NCBI GenBank assembly: GCA_030765045.1
Contig: CM060968.1
Location: forward strand, 108,961,404-109,025,403
Direction of reading: 5' to 3'
DNA length: 64,000 nucleotides
DNA from: Tenodera sinensis
Taxonomy: Eukaryota > Arthropoda > Insecta > Mantodea > Mantidae
Shown here: positions 24,531-37,734 of the stretch, in pieces
Numbering within the stretch: the first letter of the stretch is position 1
Layout of the letters: the number at the start of each line of letters is the position of its first letter
The notes under the pieces: generated by a model
Seen by the model: only the letters and a program-made list of their open reading frames with translations
Database searches by the model: none
What the model was told of the DNA's origin: nothing
Position numbers and translations under genes: made by a program

Positions 24531-24597
24531 CTAGTGAGTGACAGTATCCGAGAACTTGCATTCGAATGCATGAAATTTCGATTAGCGAATACTACTA
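24531..24597. repeat. Probable duplication-junction monomer
   Basis: In the related blocks, the monomer with TTGTATTCG is followed by one with GTGAGTCACAG and TATAGC (21780s, 28750s, 31370s). Here it is followed instead by an O monomer and then directly by CTATTGAG at 24598. The marker order jumps at this monomer, so it is the likely breakpoint of the 6971-bp tandem duplication. Confidence 0.65.
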
Positions 24598-25535
24598 CTA
24601 TTGAGTGACAGTATCCGAATTATTGCATTCGAATGCATGAAATTTCGATTAGCGAATACTACTACTAGTGAGTGACAGTATCCAAATTATTGCATTCGAA
24701 TGCATGAAATTTCGATTAGCGAATACTACTACTAGTGAGTGACAGTATCCGAATTATTGCATTCGAATGCAAGCAATTTCGATTAGCGGATACTACTACT
24801 AGTGAGTGACAGTATCCGAGAACTTGCATTCGAATGCATGAAATTTCGATTAGCGAATACTACTACTAGTGAGTGACAGTATCCGAATTATGGCATTCGA
24901 ATGCATGAAATTTCGATTAGCGAATACTACTACTAGTGAGTGACAGTATCCGAATTATTGCATTCGAATGCATGAAATTTTGACTAGCGAATACTACTAC
25001 TAGTGAGTGACAGTACCCGAGAACTTGCATTCGAATGCATGAGATTTCGATTAGCGAATACTACTACTAGTGAGTGACAGTATCCGAATAACTGCATTCG
25101 AATGCATGAAATTTCGATTAGCGGATACTACTACTAGTGAGTGACAGTATCCGAGAACTTGCATTCGAATGCATGAAATTTCAATTAGCGAATACTACTA
25201 CTAGTGAGTGACAGTATCCGAATAATTGCATTCGAATGCATGAAATTTCGATTAGCCAATACTACTACTAGTGAGTGACAGTATCCGAATAATTGCATTC
25301 GAATGCATGAAATTTCGATTAGCGGATACTACTACTAGTCAGTGACAGTATCCGAGAACTTGCATTCGAATGCATGAGATTTCGATTAGCGAATACTACT
25401 ACTAGTGTGTGACAGTATCCGAGAACTTGCATTCGAATGCATGAAATTTCAATTAGCGAATACTACTACTAGTGAGTGACAGTATCCGAATTATTGCATT
25501 CGAATGCATGAAATTTCGATTAGCGAATACTACTA

Positions 25536-25603
25536 CTAGTGAGTGACAGTATCCAAATTATTGCATTCGAATTGCATGAAATTTCGATTAGCGAATACTA
25601 CTA
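25536..25603. repeat. 68-bp K monomer (extra T), no. 9
   Basis: Paralogue of no. 6 at 6971 bp. Confidence 0.92.
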
Positions 25604-25737
25604 CTAGTGAGTGACAGTATCCGAATTATTGCATTCGAATGCATGAAATTTCGATTAGCGGATACTACTACTAGTGAGTGACAGTATCCGAGAACTTGCA
25701 TTCGAATGCATGAAATTTCGATTAGCGAATACTACTA

Positions 25738-25805
25738 CTAGTGAGTGACAGTATCCAAATTATTGCATTCGAATTGCATGAAATTTCGATTAGCGAATAC
25801 TACTA
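25738..25805. repeat. 68-bp K monomer (extra T), no. 10
   Basis: Paralogue of no. 7 at 6971 bp. Confidence 0.92.
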
Positions 25806-26542
25806 CTAGTGAGTGACAGTATCCGAATTATTGCATTCGAATGCATGAAATTTCGATTAGCGGATACTACTACTAGTGAGTGACAGTATCCGAGAACTTG
25901 CATTCGAATGCATGAAATTTCGATTAGCGAATACTACTACTAGTGAGTGACAGTATCCGAGAATTTGCATTCGAATGCATGAGATTTCGATTATCGAATA
26001 CTACGACTAGTGAGTGACAGTATCCGAGAACTTGTATTCGAATGCATGAGATTTCGATTAGCGAATACTACTATTAGTGAGTGACAGTATCCGAGAACTT
26101 GCATTCGAATGCATGAGATTTCGATTAGCGAATACTACTACTAGTGAGTGACAGTATCCGAGAACTTGCATTCGAATGCATGAAATTTCGATTAGCGAAT
26201 ACTACTACTAGTGAGTGACAGAGTCCGAGAACTTGCATTCAAATGCATGAAATTTCGATTAGCGAATACTACTACTAGTGAGTGGTAGTATCCGAGAACT
26301 TGCATTCGAATGCATGAAATTTCAATTAGCGAATACTACTACTAGTGAGTGACAGCATCCGAAATATTGCATTCGAATGCATGAAATTTCGATTAGCGAA
26401 TAGTACTACTAGTGAGTGACAGTATCCGAGAACTTGCATTCAAATGCATGAGATTTCGATTAGCGAATACTACCACTAGTGAGTGACAGTATACGAATTA
26501 TTGGATTCGAATGCATGAAATTTCGATTAGCGAATACTACTA

Positions 26543-28218
26543 CTATTGAGTGACAGTATCCGAATTATTGCATTCGAATGCATGAAATTTCGATTAGCGA
26601 ATACTACTACTAGTGAGTGACAGTATCCGAATAACTGCATTCAAATGCATGAAATTTCGATTAGCGGATACTACTACTAGTGAGTGACAGTATCCGAGAA
26701 CTTGCATTCGAATGCATGAGATTTCGATTAGCGAATACTACTACTAGTGAGTGACAGTATCCGAATTATTGCATTCGAATGCATGAAATTTCGATTAGCG
26801 AATACTACTACTAGTGAGTGACAGTATCCGAATAATTGCATTCGAATGCATGAAATTTCGATTAGCGGATACTACTACTAGTGAGTGACAGTACCCGAGA
26901 ACTTGCATTCGAATGCATGAGATTTCGATTAGCGAATACTACTACTAGTGAGTGACAGTATCCGAACAACTGCATTCGAATGCATGAAATTTCGATTAGC
27001 GGATACTACTACTAGTGAGTGACAGTATCCGAGAACTTGCATTCGAATGCATGAAATTTCAATTAGCGAATACTACTACTAGTGAGTGACAGTATCCGAA
27101 TAATTGCATTCGAAAGCATGAAATTTCGATTAGCCAATACTACTACTAGTGAGTGACAGTATCCGAATAATTGCATTCGAATGCATGAAATTTCGATTAG
27201 CGGATACTACTACTAGTCAGTGACAGTATCCGAGAACTTGCATTCGAATGCATGAGATTTCGATTAGCGAATACTACTACTAGTGTGTGACAGTATCCGA
27301 GAACTTGCATTCGAATGCATGAAATTTCAATTAGCGAATACTACTACTAGTGAGTGACGGTATCAGAATTATTGCATTCGAATGCATGAAATTTCGATTA
27401 GCGAATACTACTACTAGTGAGTGACAGTATCCAAATTATTGCATTCGAATTGCATGAAATTTCGATTAGCGAATACTACTACTAGTGAGTGACAGTATCC
27501 GAATTATTGCATTCGAATGCATGAAATTTCGATTAGCGGATACTACTACTAGTGAGTGACAGTATCCGAGAACTTGCATTCGAATGCATGAAATTTCGAT
27601 TAGCGAATACTATTACTAGTGAGTGACAGTATCCGAGAATTTGCATTCGAATGCATGAGATTTCGATTATCGAATACTACGACTAGTGAGTGACAGTATC
27701 CGAGAACTTGTATTCGAATGCATGAGATTTCGATTAGCGAATACTACTATTAGTGAGTGACAGTATCCGAGAACTTGCATTCGAATGCATGAGATTTCGA
27801 TTAGCGAATACTACTACTAGTGAGTGGCAGTATCCGAGAACTTGCATTCGAATGCATGAAATTTCGATTAGCAAATACTACTACTAGTGAGTGACAGAGT
27901 CCGAGAACTTGCATTCAAATGCATGAAATTTCGATTAGCGAATACTACTACTAGTGAGTGGTAGTATCCGAGAACTTGCATTCGAATGCATGAAATTTCA
28001 ATTAGCGAATACTACTACTAGTGAGTGACAGTATCCGAATTATTGCATTCGAATGCATGAAATTTCGATTAGCGAATAGTACTACTAGTGAGTGACAGTA
28101 TCCGAGAACTTGCATTCAAATGCATGAGATTTCGATTAGCGAATACTACCACTAGTGAGTGACAGTATACGAATTATTGCATTCGAATGCATGAAATTTC
28201 GATTAGCGAATACTACTA
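26543..28218. repeat. 25-monomer block (1676 bp), copy 2
   Basis: It corresponds to 19572-21247 shifted by 6971 bp, with the same private variants. One further difference is GCAAATAC near 27872. The part from about 26611 matches the block ending at 37734 at an offset of 9516 bp. Confidence 0.8.
27414..27481. repeat. 68-bp K monomer (extra T), no. 11
   Basis: Paralogue of no. 8 at 6971 bp. Confidence 0.92.
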
Positions 28219-30831
28219 CTATTGAGTGACAGTATCCGAATTATTGCATTCGAATGCATGAAATTTCGATTAGCGAATACTACTACTAGTGAGTGACAGT
28301 ATCCGAATAACTGCATTCAAATGCATGAAATTTCGATTAGCGGATACTACTACTAGTGAGTGACAGTATCCGAGAACTTGCATTCGAATGCATGAGATTT
28401 CGATTAGCGAATACTACTACTAGTGAGTGACAGTATCCGAATTATTGCATTCGAATGCATGAAATTTCGATTAGCGAATACTACTACTAGTGAGTGACAG
28501 TATCCGAATAATTGCATTCGAATGCATGAAATTTCGATTAGCGGATACTACTACTAGTGAGTGACAGTATCCGAGAACTTGCATTCGAATGCATGAAATT
28601 TCAATTAGCGAATACTACTACTAGTGAGTGACAGTATCCGATTAATTGCATTCGAATGCATGAAATTTCGATTAGCGAATACTACTACTAGTGAGTGACA
28701 GTATCCGAATTATTGTATTCGAATGCATGAAATTTCGATTAGCGAATACTACTACTAGTGAGTCACAGTATCCGAATTATAGCATTCGAATGCATGAGAT
28801 TTCGATTAGCGAATACTACTACTAGTGAGTGACAGTATCCGAATTATTGCATTCGAATGCATGAAATTTCGATTAGCGAATACTACTACTAGTGAGTGAC
28901 AGTATCCGAATTATTGCATTCGAATGCATGAAATTTCGATTAGCGAATACTACTACTAGTGAGTGACAGTATCCGAGAACTTGCATTCGAATGCATGAGA
29001 TTTCGATTAGCGAATACTACGACTAGTGAGTGACAGTATCCGAGAACTTGCATTCGAATGCATGAGATTTCGATTAGCGAATACTACTACTAGTGAGTGA
29101 CAGTATCCGAGAACTTGCATTCGAATGCATGAGATTTCGATTAGCGAATACTACTACTAGTGAGAGACAGTATCCGAGAACTTGCATTCGAATGCATGAA
29201 ATTTCGATTAGCGAATACTACTACTAGTGAGTGACAGTATCCGAGAACTTGCATTCAAATGCATGAAATTTCGATTAGCGAATACCACTACTAGTGAGTG
29301 GTAGTATCCGAGAACTTGCATTCGAATGCATGTAATTTCGATTAGCGAATACTTCTACTAGTGAGTGACTGTACCCGAGAACTTGCATTCGAATGCATGA
29401 AATTTCGATTAGCGAATACTACTACTAGTGAGTGACAATATCCGAATTATTGCATTCGAATGCATGAAATTTCGATTAGCGAATACTACTACTAGTGAGT
29501 GACAGTATCCAAATTATTGCATTCGAATGCATGAAATTTCGATTAGCGAATACTACTACTAGTGAGTGACAGTATCCGAATTATTGCATTCGAATGCATG
29601 AAATTTCGATTAGCGAATACTACTACTAGTGAGTGACAGTATCCAAATTATTGCATTCGAATGCATGAAATTTCGATTAGCGAATACTACTACTAGTGAG
29701 TGACAGTATCCGAATTATTGCATTGGAATGCATGAAATTTCGATTAGCGGATACTACTACTAGTGAGTGACAGTATCCGAGAACTTGCATTCGAATGCAT
29801 GAAATTTCGATTAGCGAATACTACTACTAGTGAGTGACAGTATCCGAATTATTGTATTCGAATGCATGAAATTTCGATTAGAGAATACCACTACTAGTGA
29901 GTGACAGTATCCGAATAACTGCATTCGAATGCATGAGATTTCGATTAGCGAATACTACTACTAGTGAGTGACAGTATCCGAGAACTTGCATACGAATGCA
30001 TGAAATTTCAATTAGCGAATACTACTACTAGTGAGTGACAGTATCCGAGCAATTGCATTCGAATACATGAAATTTCGATTAGCGAATACTACTACTAGTG
30101 AGTGACAGTATCCGAATTATTGCATTCGAATGCATGAAATTTCGATTAGCGAATACTACTACTAGTGAGTGACAGTATCCGAGAACTTGCATTCGAATGC
30201 ATGAGATTTCGATTAGCGAATACTACTACTAGTGAGTGACAGTATCCGAGAACTTGCATTCGAATGCATGAAATTTCAATTAGCGAATACTACTACTAGT
30301 GAGTGACAGTATCCGAATTATTGCATTCGAATGCATGAAATTTCGATTAGCGATTACTACTACTAGTGAGTGACAGTATCCGAATTATTGCATTCGAATG
30401 CATGAAATTTCGATTAGCGAATACTACTACTAGTGAGTGACAGTATCCGAGAACTTGCATTCGAATGCATGAGATTTCGATTAGCGAATACTACTACTAG
30501 TGAGTGACAGAATCCGAATTATTGCATTCGAATGCATGAAATTTCGATTAGCGAATACTACTACTAGTGAGTGACAGTATCCGAGAACTTGCATTCGAAT
30601 GCATGAAGTTTCAATTAGCGAATACTACTACTAGTGAGTGACAGTATCCGAATTATTGCATTCGAATGCATGAAATTTCGATTAGCGAATAGTACTACTA
30701 GTGAGTGACAGTATCCGAGAACTTGCATTCAAATGCATGAGATTTCGATTAGCGAATACTACCACTAGTGAGTGACAGTATACGAATTATTGCATTCGAA
30801 TGCATGAAATTTCGATTAGCGAATACTACTA
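28219..30831. repeat. 39-monomer unit, copy 1 (2613 bp)
   Basis: It lies between CTATTGAG markers and includes GATTAATTGC, GTGAGTCACAG with TATAGC, GAGAGACAG, AATACCACTAC, GCATGTAATTTCG (29332), ATTGGAATG (29723), GAGCAATTGC with AATACATG, and GCATACGAATG. It matches 30832 onward at 2613 bp (39 x 67) through 30563. Compared with copy 2 it lacks the GAATTGTTGC monomer. Confidence 0.85.
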
Positions 30832-33444
30832 CTATTGAGTGACAGTATCCGAATTATTGCATTCGAATGCATGAAATTTCGATTAGCGAATACTACTACT
30901 AGTGAGTGACAGTATCCGAATAACTGCATTCAAATGCATGAAATTTCGATTAGCGGATACTACTACTAGTGAGTGACAGTATCCGAGAACTTGCATTCGA
31001 ATGCATGAGATTTCGATTAGCGAATACTACTACTAGTGAGTGACAGTATCCGAATTATTGCATTCGAATGCATGAAATTTCGATTAGCGAATACTACTAC
31101 TAGTGAGTGACAGTATCCGAATAATTGCATTCGAATGCATGAAATTTCGATTAGCGGATACTACTACTAGTGAGTGACAGTATCCGAGAACTTGCATTCG
31201 AATGCATGAAATTTCAATTAGCGAATACTACTACTAGTGAGTGACAGTATCCGATTAATTGCATTCGAATGCATGAAATTTCGATTAGCGAATACTACTA
31301 CTAGTGAGTGACAGTATCCGAATTATTGTATTCGAATGCATGAAATTTCGATTAGCGAATACTACTACTAGTGAGTCACAGTATCCGAATTATAGCATTC
31401 GAATGCATGAGATTTCGATTAGCGAATACTACTACTAGTGAGTGACAGTATCCGAATTATTGCATTCGAATGCATGAAATTTCGATTAGCGAATACTACT
31501 ACTAGTGAGTGACAGTATCCGAATTATTGCATTCGAATGCATGAAATTTCGATTAGCGAATACTACTACTAGTGAGTGACAGTATCCGAGAACTTGCATT
31601 CGAATGCATGAGATTTCGATTAGCGAATACTACGACTAGTGAGTGACAGTATCCGAGAACTTGCATTCGAATGCATGAGATTTCGATTAGCGAATACTAC
31701 TACTAGTGAGTGACAGTATCCGAGAACTTGCATTCGAATGCATGAGATTTCGATTAGCGAATACTACTACTAGTGAGAGACAGTATCCGAGAACTTGCAT
31801 TCGAATGCATGAAATTTCGATTAGCGAATACTACTACTAGTGAGTGACAGTATCCGAGAACTTGCATTCAAATGCATGAAATTTCGATTAGCGAATACCA
31901 CTACTAGTGAGTGGTAGTATCCGAGAACTTGCATTCGAATGCATGTAATTTCGATTAGCGAATACTTCTACTAGTGAGTGACTGTACCCGAGAACTTGCA
32001 TTCGAATGCATGAAATTTCGATTAGCGAATACTACTACTAGTGAGTGACAATATCCGAATTATTGCATTCGAATGCATGAAATTTCGATTAGCGAATACT
32101 ACTACTAGTGAGTGACAGTATCCAAATTATTGCATTCGAATGCATGAAATTTCGATTAGCGAATACTACTACTAGTGAGTGACAGTATCCGAATTATTGC
32201 ATTCGAATGCATGAAATTTCGATTAGCGAATACTACTACTAGTGAGTGACAGTATCCAAATTATTGCATTCGAATGCATGAAATTTCGATTAGCGAATAC
32301 TACTACTAGTGAGTGACAGTATCCGAATTATTGCATTGGAATGCATGAAATTTCGATTAGCGGATACTACTACTAGTGAGTGACAGTATCCGAGAACTTG
32401 CATTCGAATGCATGAAATTTCGATTAGCGAATACTACTACTAGTGAGTGACAGTATCCGAATTATTGTATTCGAATGCATGAAATTTCGATTAGAGAATA
32501 CCACTACTAGTGAGTGACAGTATCCGAATAACTGCATTCGAATGCATGAGATTTCGATTAGCGAATACTACTACTAGTGAGTGACAGTATCCGAGAACTT
32601 GCATACGAATGCATGAAATTTCAATTAGCGAATACTACTACTAGTGAGTGACAGTATCCGAGCAATTGCATTCGAATACATGAAATTTCGATTAGCGAAT
32701 ACTACTACTAGTGAGTGACAGTATCCGAATTATTGCATTCGAATGCATGAAATTTCGATTAGCGAATACTACTACTAGTGAGTGACAGTATCCGAGAACT
32801 TGCATTCGAATGCATGAGATTTCGATTAGCGAATACTACTACTAGTGAGTGACAGTATCCGAGAACTTGCATTCGAATGCATGAAATTTCAATTAGCGAA
32901 TACTACTACTAGTGAGTGACAGTATCCGAATTATTGCATTCGAATGCATGAAATTTCGATTAGCGATTACTACTACTAGTGAGTGACAGTATCCGAATTA
33001 TTGCATTCGAATGCATGAAATTTCGATTAGCGAATACTACTACTAGTGAGTGACAGTATCCGAGAACTTGCATTCGAATGCATGAGATTTCGATTAGCGA
33101 ATACTACTACTAGTGAGTGACAGAATCCGAATTATTGCATTCGAATGCATGAAATTTCGATTAGCGAATACTACTACTAGTGAGTGACAGTATCCGAATT
33201 GTTGCATTCGAATGCATGAAATTTTGATTAGCGAATACTACTACTAGTGAGTGACAGTATCCGAGAACTTGCATTCGAATGCATGAAGTTTCAATTAGCG
33301 AATACTACTACTAGTGAGTGACAGTATCCGAATTATTGCATTCGAATGCATGAAATTTCGATTAGCGAATAGTACTACTAGTGAGTGACAGTATCCGAGA
33401 ACTTGCATTCAAAGGCATGAGATTTCGATTAGCGAATACTACCA
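30832..33444. repeat. 39-monomer unit, copy 2
   Basis: It repeats 28219-30563 as 30832-33176, then keeps the GAATTGTTGC/TTTTGATT monomer at 33177 that copy 1 lost. Its series of private variants also recurs 6903 bp to the right, so this block is the source, or sister, of the 37.7-41.3 kb region. Confidence 0.8.
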
Positions 33445-34382
33445 CTAGTGAGTGACAGTATACGAATTATTGCATTCGAATGCATGAAATTTCGATGAGC
33501 GAATACTACTACTAGTGAGTGACAGTATCCGAGAACTTGCATTCGAATGCATGAGATTTCGATTAGCGAATACTACTACTAGTGAGTGAGAGTATCCGAA
33601 TTATTGCATTCGAATGCATAAAATTTCGATTAGCGAATACTACTACTAGTGAGTGACAGTATCCGAATAATTGCATTCGAGTGCATGAAATTTCGATTAG
33701 CGGATACTACTACTAGTGAGTGACAGTATCCGAGAACTTGCATTCGAATGCATGAAATTTCGGTTAGCGGATACTACTACTAGTGAGTGACAGTATCCGA
33801 GAACTTGCATTCGAATGCATGAAACTTCGATTAGCGAATACTACTACTAGTGAGTGACAGTATCCGAAATATTGCATTCGAATGCATGAAATTTCGATTA
33901 GCGAATACTACTACTAGTGAGTGACAGTATCCGAATTATTGCATTCGAATGCATGAAATTTCGATTAGCGAATACTACTACTAGTGAGTGACAGTATCCG
34001 AGAACTTGCATTCGAATGCATGAGATTTCGATTAGCGAATACTAAGACTAGTGAGTGACAGTATCCGAGAACTTGCATTCGAATGCATGAGATCTCGATT
34101 AGCGAATACTACTACTAGTGAGTGACAGTATCCGAGAACTTGCATTCGAATGCATGAGATTTCGATTAGCGAATACTACTACTAGTGAGTGACAGCATCC
34201 GAGAACTTGCATTCGAATGCATGAAATTTCGATTAGCGAATACTACTACTAGTGAGTGACAGTATCCGAGAACTTGCATTCAAATGCATGAAATTTCGAT
34301 TAGCGAATACTACTACTAGTGAGTGGTAGTATCCGAGAACTTGCATTCGAATGCATGTAATTTCGATTAGCGAATACTTCTA

Positions 34383-34650
34383 CTAGTGAGTGACTGTATC
34401 CGAGAACTTGCATTCGAATGCATGAGATTTCGATTAGCGAATACTACGACCAGTGAGTGACAGTATCCGAGAACTTGCATTCGAATGCATGAGATTTCGA
34501 TTAGCGAATACTACTACTAGTGAGTGACAGTATCCGAGAACTTGCATTCGAATGCATGAGATTTCGATTAGCGAATACTACTACTAGTGAGTGACAGTAT
34601 CCGAGAACTTGCTTTCAAATGCATGAGATTTCGATTAGCGAATACTACTA
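34383..34650. repeat. Four-monomer segment missing from the paralogous copy
   Basis: These 268 bp hold four O monomers, including TACGACCAG and GCTTTCAAATG variants. In the duplicate, 41285 continues directly into the equivalent of 34651. This is a clean indel of exactly 4 x 67 bp. Deletion on the right or gain on the left cannot be separated from these two copies alone, although similar O-runs follow the GTGACTG monomer at 51.1, 54.8, 58.5 and 62.4 kb. Confidence 0.8.
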
Positions 34651-35253
34651 CTAGTGAGTGACAGTATCCGAGAACTTGCATTCGAATGCATGAAATTTCG
34701 ATTAGCGAATACTACTACTAGTGAGTTACAGTATCCGAGAACTTGCATTCAAATGCATGAGATTTCGATTAGCGAATACTACTACTAGTGAGTGACAGTA
34801 TCCGAATTATTGCATTCGAATGCATGAAATTTCGATTAGCGAATACTACTACTAGTGAGTGTCAGTATCCAAATTATTGCATTCGAATGCATGAAATTTC
34901 GATTAGCGAATACTACTACTAGTGAGTGACAGTATCCGAATTATTGCATTCGAATGCATGAAATTTCGATTAGCGGATACTACTACTAGTGAGTGACAGT
35001 ATCCGAGAACTTGCATTCGAATGCATGAAATTTCGATTAGCAAATACTACTACTAGTTAGTGACAGTATCCGAATTGTTGCATTCGAATGCATGAAATTT
35101 CGATTAGCGGATACTACTACTAGTGAGTGACAGTATCCGAGAACTTGCATTCGAATGCATGAAATTTCGATTAGCGAATACTACTACTAGTGAGTGACAG
35201 TATCCGAGAACTTGCATTCGAATGCATGAACCTTCGATTAGCGAATACTACTA

Positions 35254-35321
35254 CTAGTGAGTGACAGTATCCAAATTATTGCATTCGAATGCATGAAATT
35301 TCAATTAGCGAATACTACCTT
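35254..35321. repeat. 68-bp monomer with CTACCTTCTAG end, copy 1
   Basis: A K monomer with TTTCAATTAG whose 3' end reads TACCTTCTAG in place of TACTACTAG, one base longer. It follows the TGAACCTTCG monomer. The same form recurs only at 41889. Confidence 0.9.
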
Positions 35322-36126
35322 CTAGTGAGTGACAGTATCCGAATAACTGCATTCGAATGCATGAAATTTCGATTAGCGGATACTACTACTAGTGAGTGAC
35401 AGTATCCGAGAACTTGCATTCGAATGCATGAGATTTCGATTAGCGAATACTACTACTAGTGAGTGACAGTATCCGAGAACTTGCATTCGAATGCATGAAA
35501 TTTCAATTAGCGAATACTACTACTAGTGAGTGACAGTATCCGAGTAATTGCATTCGAATGCATGAAATTTCGATTAGCGAATACTACTACTAGTGAGTGA
35601 CAGTATCCGAATTATTGCATTCGAATGCATGAAATTTCGATTAGCGAATACTACTACTAGTGAGTGACAGTATCCGAGAACTTGCATTCGAATGCACGAG
35701 ATTTCGATTAGCGAATACTACTACTAGTGAGTGACAGTATCCGAATTATTGCATTCGAATGCATGAAATTTCGATTAGCGAATACTACTACTAATGAGTG
35801 ACAGTATCCGAATTATTGCATTCGAATGCATGAAATTTCGATTAGCGGATACTACTACTAGTGAGTGACAGTATCCGAGAACTTGCATTCGAATGCATGA
35901 GATTTCGATTAGCGAATACTACTACTAGTGTGTGACAGTATCCGAGAACTTGCATTCGAATGCATGAAATTTCAATTAGCGAATACTACTACTAGTGAGT
36001 GACAGTATCCGAATTATTGCATTCGAATGCATGAAATTTCGATTAGCGAATACTACTACTAGTGAGTGACAGTATCCAAATTATTGCATTCGAATGCATG
36101 AAATTTCGATTAGCGAATACTACTAC

Positions 36127-37734
36127 TAGTGAGTGACAGTATCCGAATAACTGCATTCAAATGCATGAAATTTCGATTAGCGGATACTACTACTAGTGAG
36201 TGACAGTATCCGAGAACTTGCATTCGAATGCATGAGATTTCGATTAGCGAATACTACTACTAGTGAGTGACAGTATCCGAATTATTGCATTCGAATGCAT
36301 GAAATTTCGATTAGCGAATACTACTACTAGTGAGTGACAGTATCCGAATAATTGCATTCGAATGCATGAAATTTCGATTAGCGGATACTACTACTAGTGA
36401 GTGACAGTACCCGAGAACTTGCATTCGAATGCATGAGATTTCGATTAGCGAATACTACTACTAGTGAGTGACAGTATCCGAATAACTGCATTCGAATGCA
36501 TGAAATTTCGATTAGCGGATACTACTACTAGTGAGTGACAGTATCCGAGAACTTGCATTCGAATGCATGAAATTTCAATTAGCGAATACTACTACTAGTG
36601 AGTGACAGTATCCGAATAATTGCATTCGAATGCATGAAATTTCGATTAGCCAATACTACTACTAGTGAGTGACAGTATCCGAATTATTGCATTCGAATGC
36701 ATGAAATTTCGATTAGCGGATACTACTACTAGTCAGTGACAGTATCCGAGAACTTGCATTCGAATGCATGAGATTTCGATTAGCGAATACTACTACTAGT
36801 AAGTGACAGTATCCGAGAACTTGCATTCGAATGCATGAAATTGCAATTAGCGAATACTACTACTAGTGAGTGACGGTATCAGAATTATTGCATTCGAATG
36901 CATGAAATTTCGATTAGCGAATACTACTACTAGTGAGTGACAGTATCCAAATTATTGCATTCGAATTGCATGAAATTTCGATTAGCGAATACTACTACTA
37001 GTGAGTGACAGTATCCGAATTATTGCATTCGAATGCATGAAATTTCGATTAGCGGATACTACTACTAGTGAGTGACAGTATCCGAGAACTTGCATTCGAA
37101 TGCATGAAATTTCGATTAGCGAATACTACTACTAGTGAGTGACAGTATCCGAGAATTTGCATTCGAATGCATGAGATTTCGATTATCGAATACTACGACT
37201 AGTGAGTGACAGTATCCGAGAACTTGTATTCGAATGCATGAGATTTCGATTAGCGAATACTACTATTAGTGAGTGACAGTATCCGAGAACTTGCATTCGA
37301 ATGCATGAGATTTCGATTAGCGAATACTACTACTAGTGAGTGACAGTATCCGAGAACTTGCATTCGAATGCATGAAATTTCGATTAGCGAATACTACTAC
37401 TAGTGAGTGACAGAGTCCGAGAACTTGCATTCAAATGCATGAAATTTCGATTAGCGAATACTACTACTAGTGAGTGGTAGTATCCGAGAACTTGGATTCG
37501 AATGCATGAAATTTCAATTAGCGAATACTACTACTAGTGAGTGACAGTATCCGAATTATTGCATTCGAATGCATGAAATTTCGATTAGCGAATAGTACTA
37601 CTAGTGAGTGACAGTATCCGAGAACTTGCATTCAAATGCATGAGATTTCGATTAGCGAATACTACCACTAGTGAGTGACAGTATACGAATTATTGCATTC
37701 GAATGCATGAAATTTCGATTAGCGAATACTACTA
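36127..37734. repeat. Block homologous to 26611-28218 (offset 9516 bp)
   Basis: It starts with GAATAACTGC and ATTCAAATG, continues through GTACCCG, GTCAGTGAC, GACGGTATCAG, the 68-bp K unit (36930), GATTATCG (37181), GACAGAGTCC and GTGGTAG, and ends before CTATTGAG at 37735. Private changes include TTGCAATTAG near 36842 and CTTGGATTCG near 37494. It is the rightmost occurrence of this lineage. Confidence 0.75.
36930..36997. repeat. 68-bp K monomer (extra T), no. 12, the last
   Basis: It lies 9516 bp after no. 11. No further copy occurs in the remaining 27 kb, showing that this lineage ends with the block closing at 37734. Confidence 0.92.

Larger units (their letters stand above)
17627..24597. 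repeat. 104-monomer unit, copy 1 (6971 bp)
   Basis: This large composite unit is split by CTATTGAG markers into 29 (+2 bp), 25 (+1 bp), 41 and 9 monomers. It carries a private set: GCAAGCAATTTCG (17802), TTTTGACTAG, GACAGCATCCGAAAT, TTGGATTCG, GAACAACTGC, GAAAGCATG, GACGGTATCAG, GTGGCAGTATCC, GAGAGACAG, GCATGTAATTTCG (22361). All of these recur 6971 bp further right. It contains three 68-bp monomers and the trimer duplication at 18565. Confidence 0.9.
24598..30563. repeat. 104-monomer unit, copy 2 (matching part, 89 monomers)
   Basis: It matches 17627-23592 base for base except for isolated substitutions. I noticed GCGAATAC to GCAAATAC near 27872 and TTTCAATTAG (copy 1, near 21764) against TTTCGATTAG here. 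The very low divergence over about 6 kb implies a recent tandem duplication. The copies part at 30564, where copy 2 lacks the GAATTGTTGC/TTTTGATT monomer found at 23593-23659. Confidence 0.9.
30832..36126. repeat. 103-monomer duplication, left copy
   Basis: 30832-34382 matches 37735-41285 at 6903 bp, and 34651-36126 matches 41286-42761 at 6635 bp. The four monomers 34383-34650 are present only here. Markers include GCATGTAATTTCG (31945 and 34357), ATTGGAATG (32336), GCATAAAATTT (33620), TTTCGGTTAGCGG, GATCTCG, GTGTCAG (34859) and TGAACCTTCG (35229). Confidence 0.85.

Noticed and set aside
24531..24597. Insertion of foreign sequence at the 6971-bp duplication join
   Set aside because: The join monomer is a normal 67-bp O unit. 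Only marker order changes, so no foreign DNA is needed.
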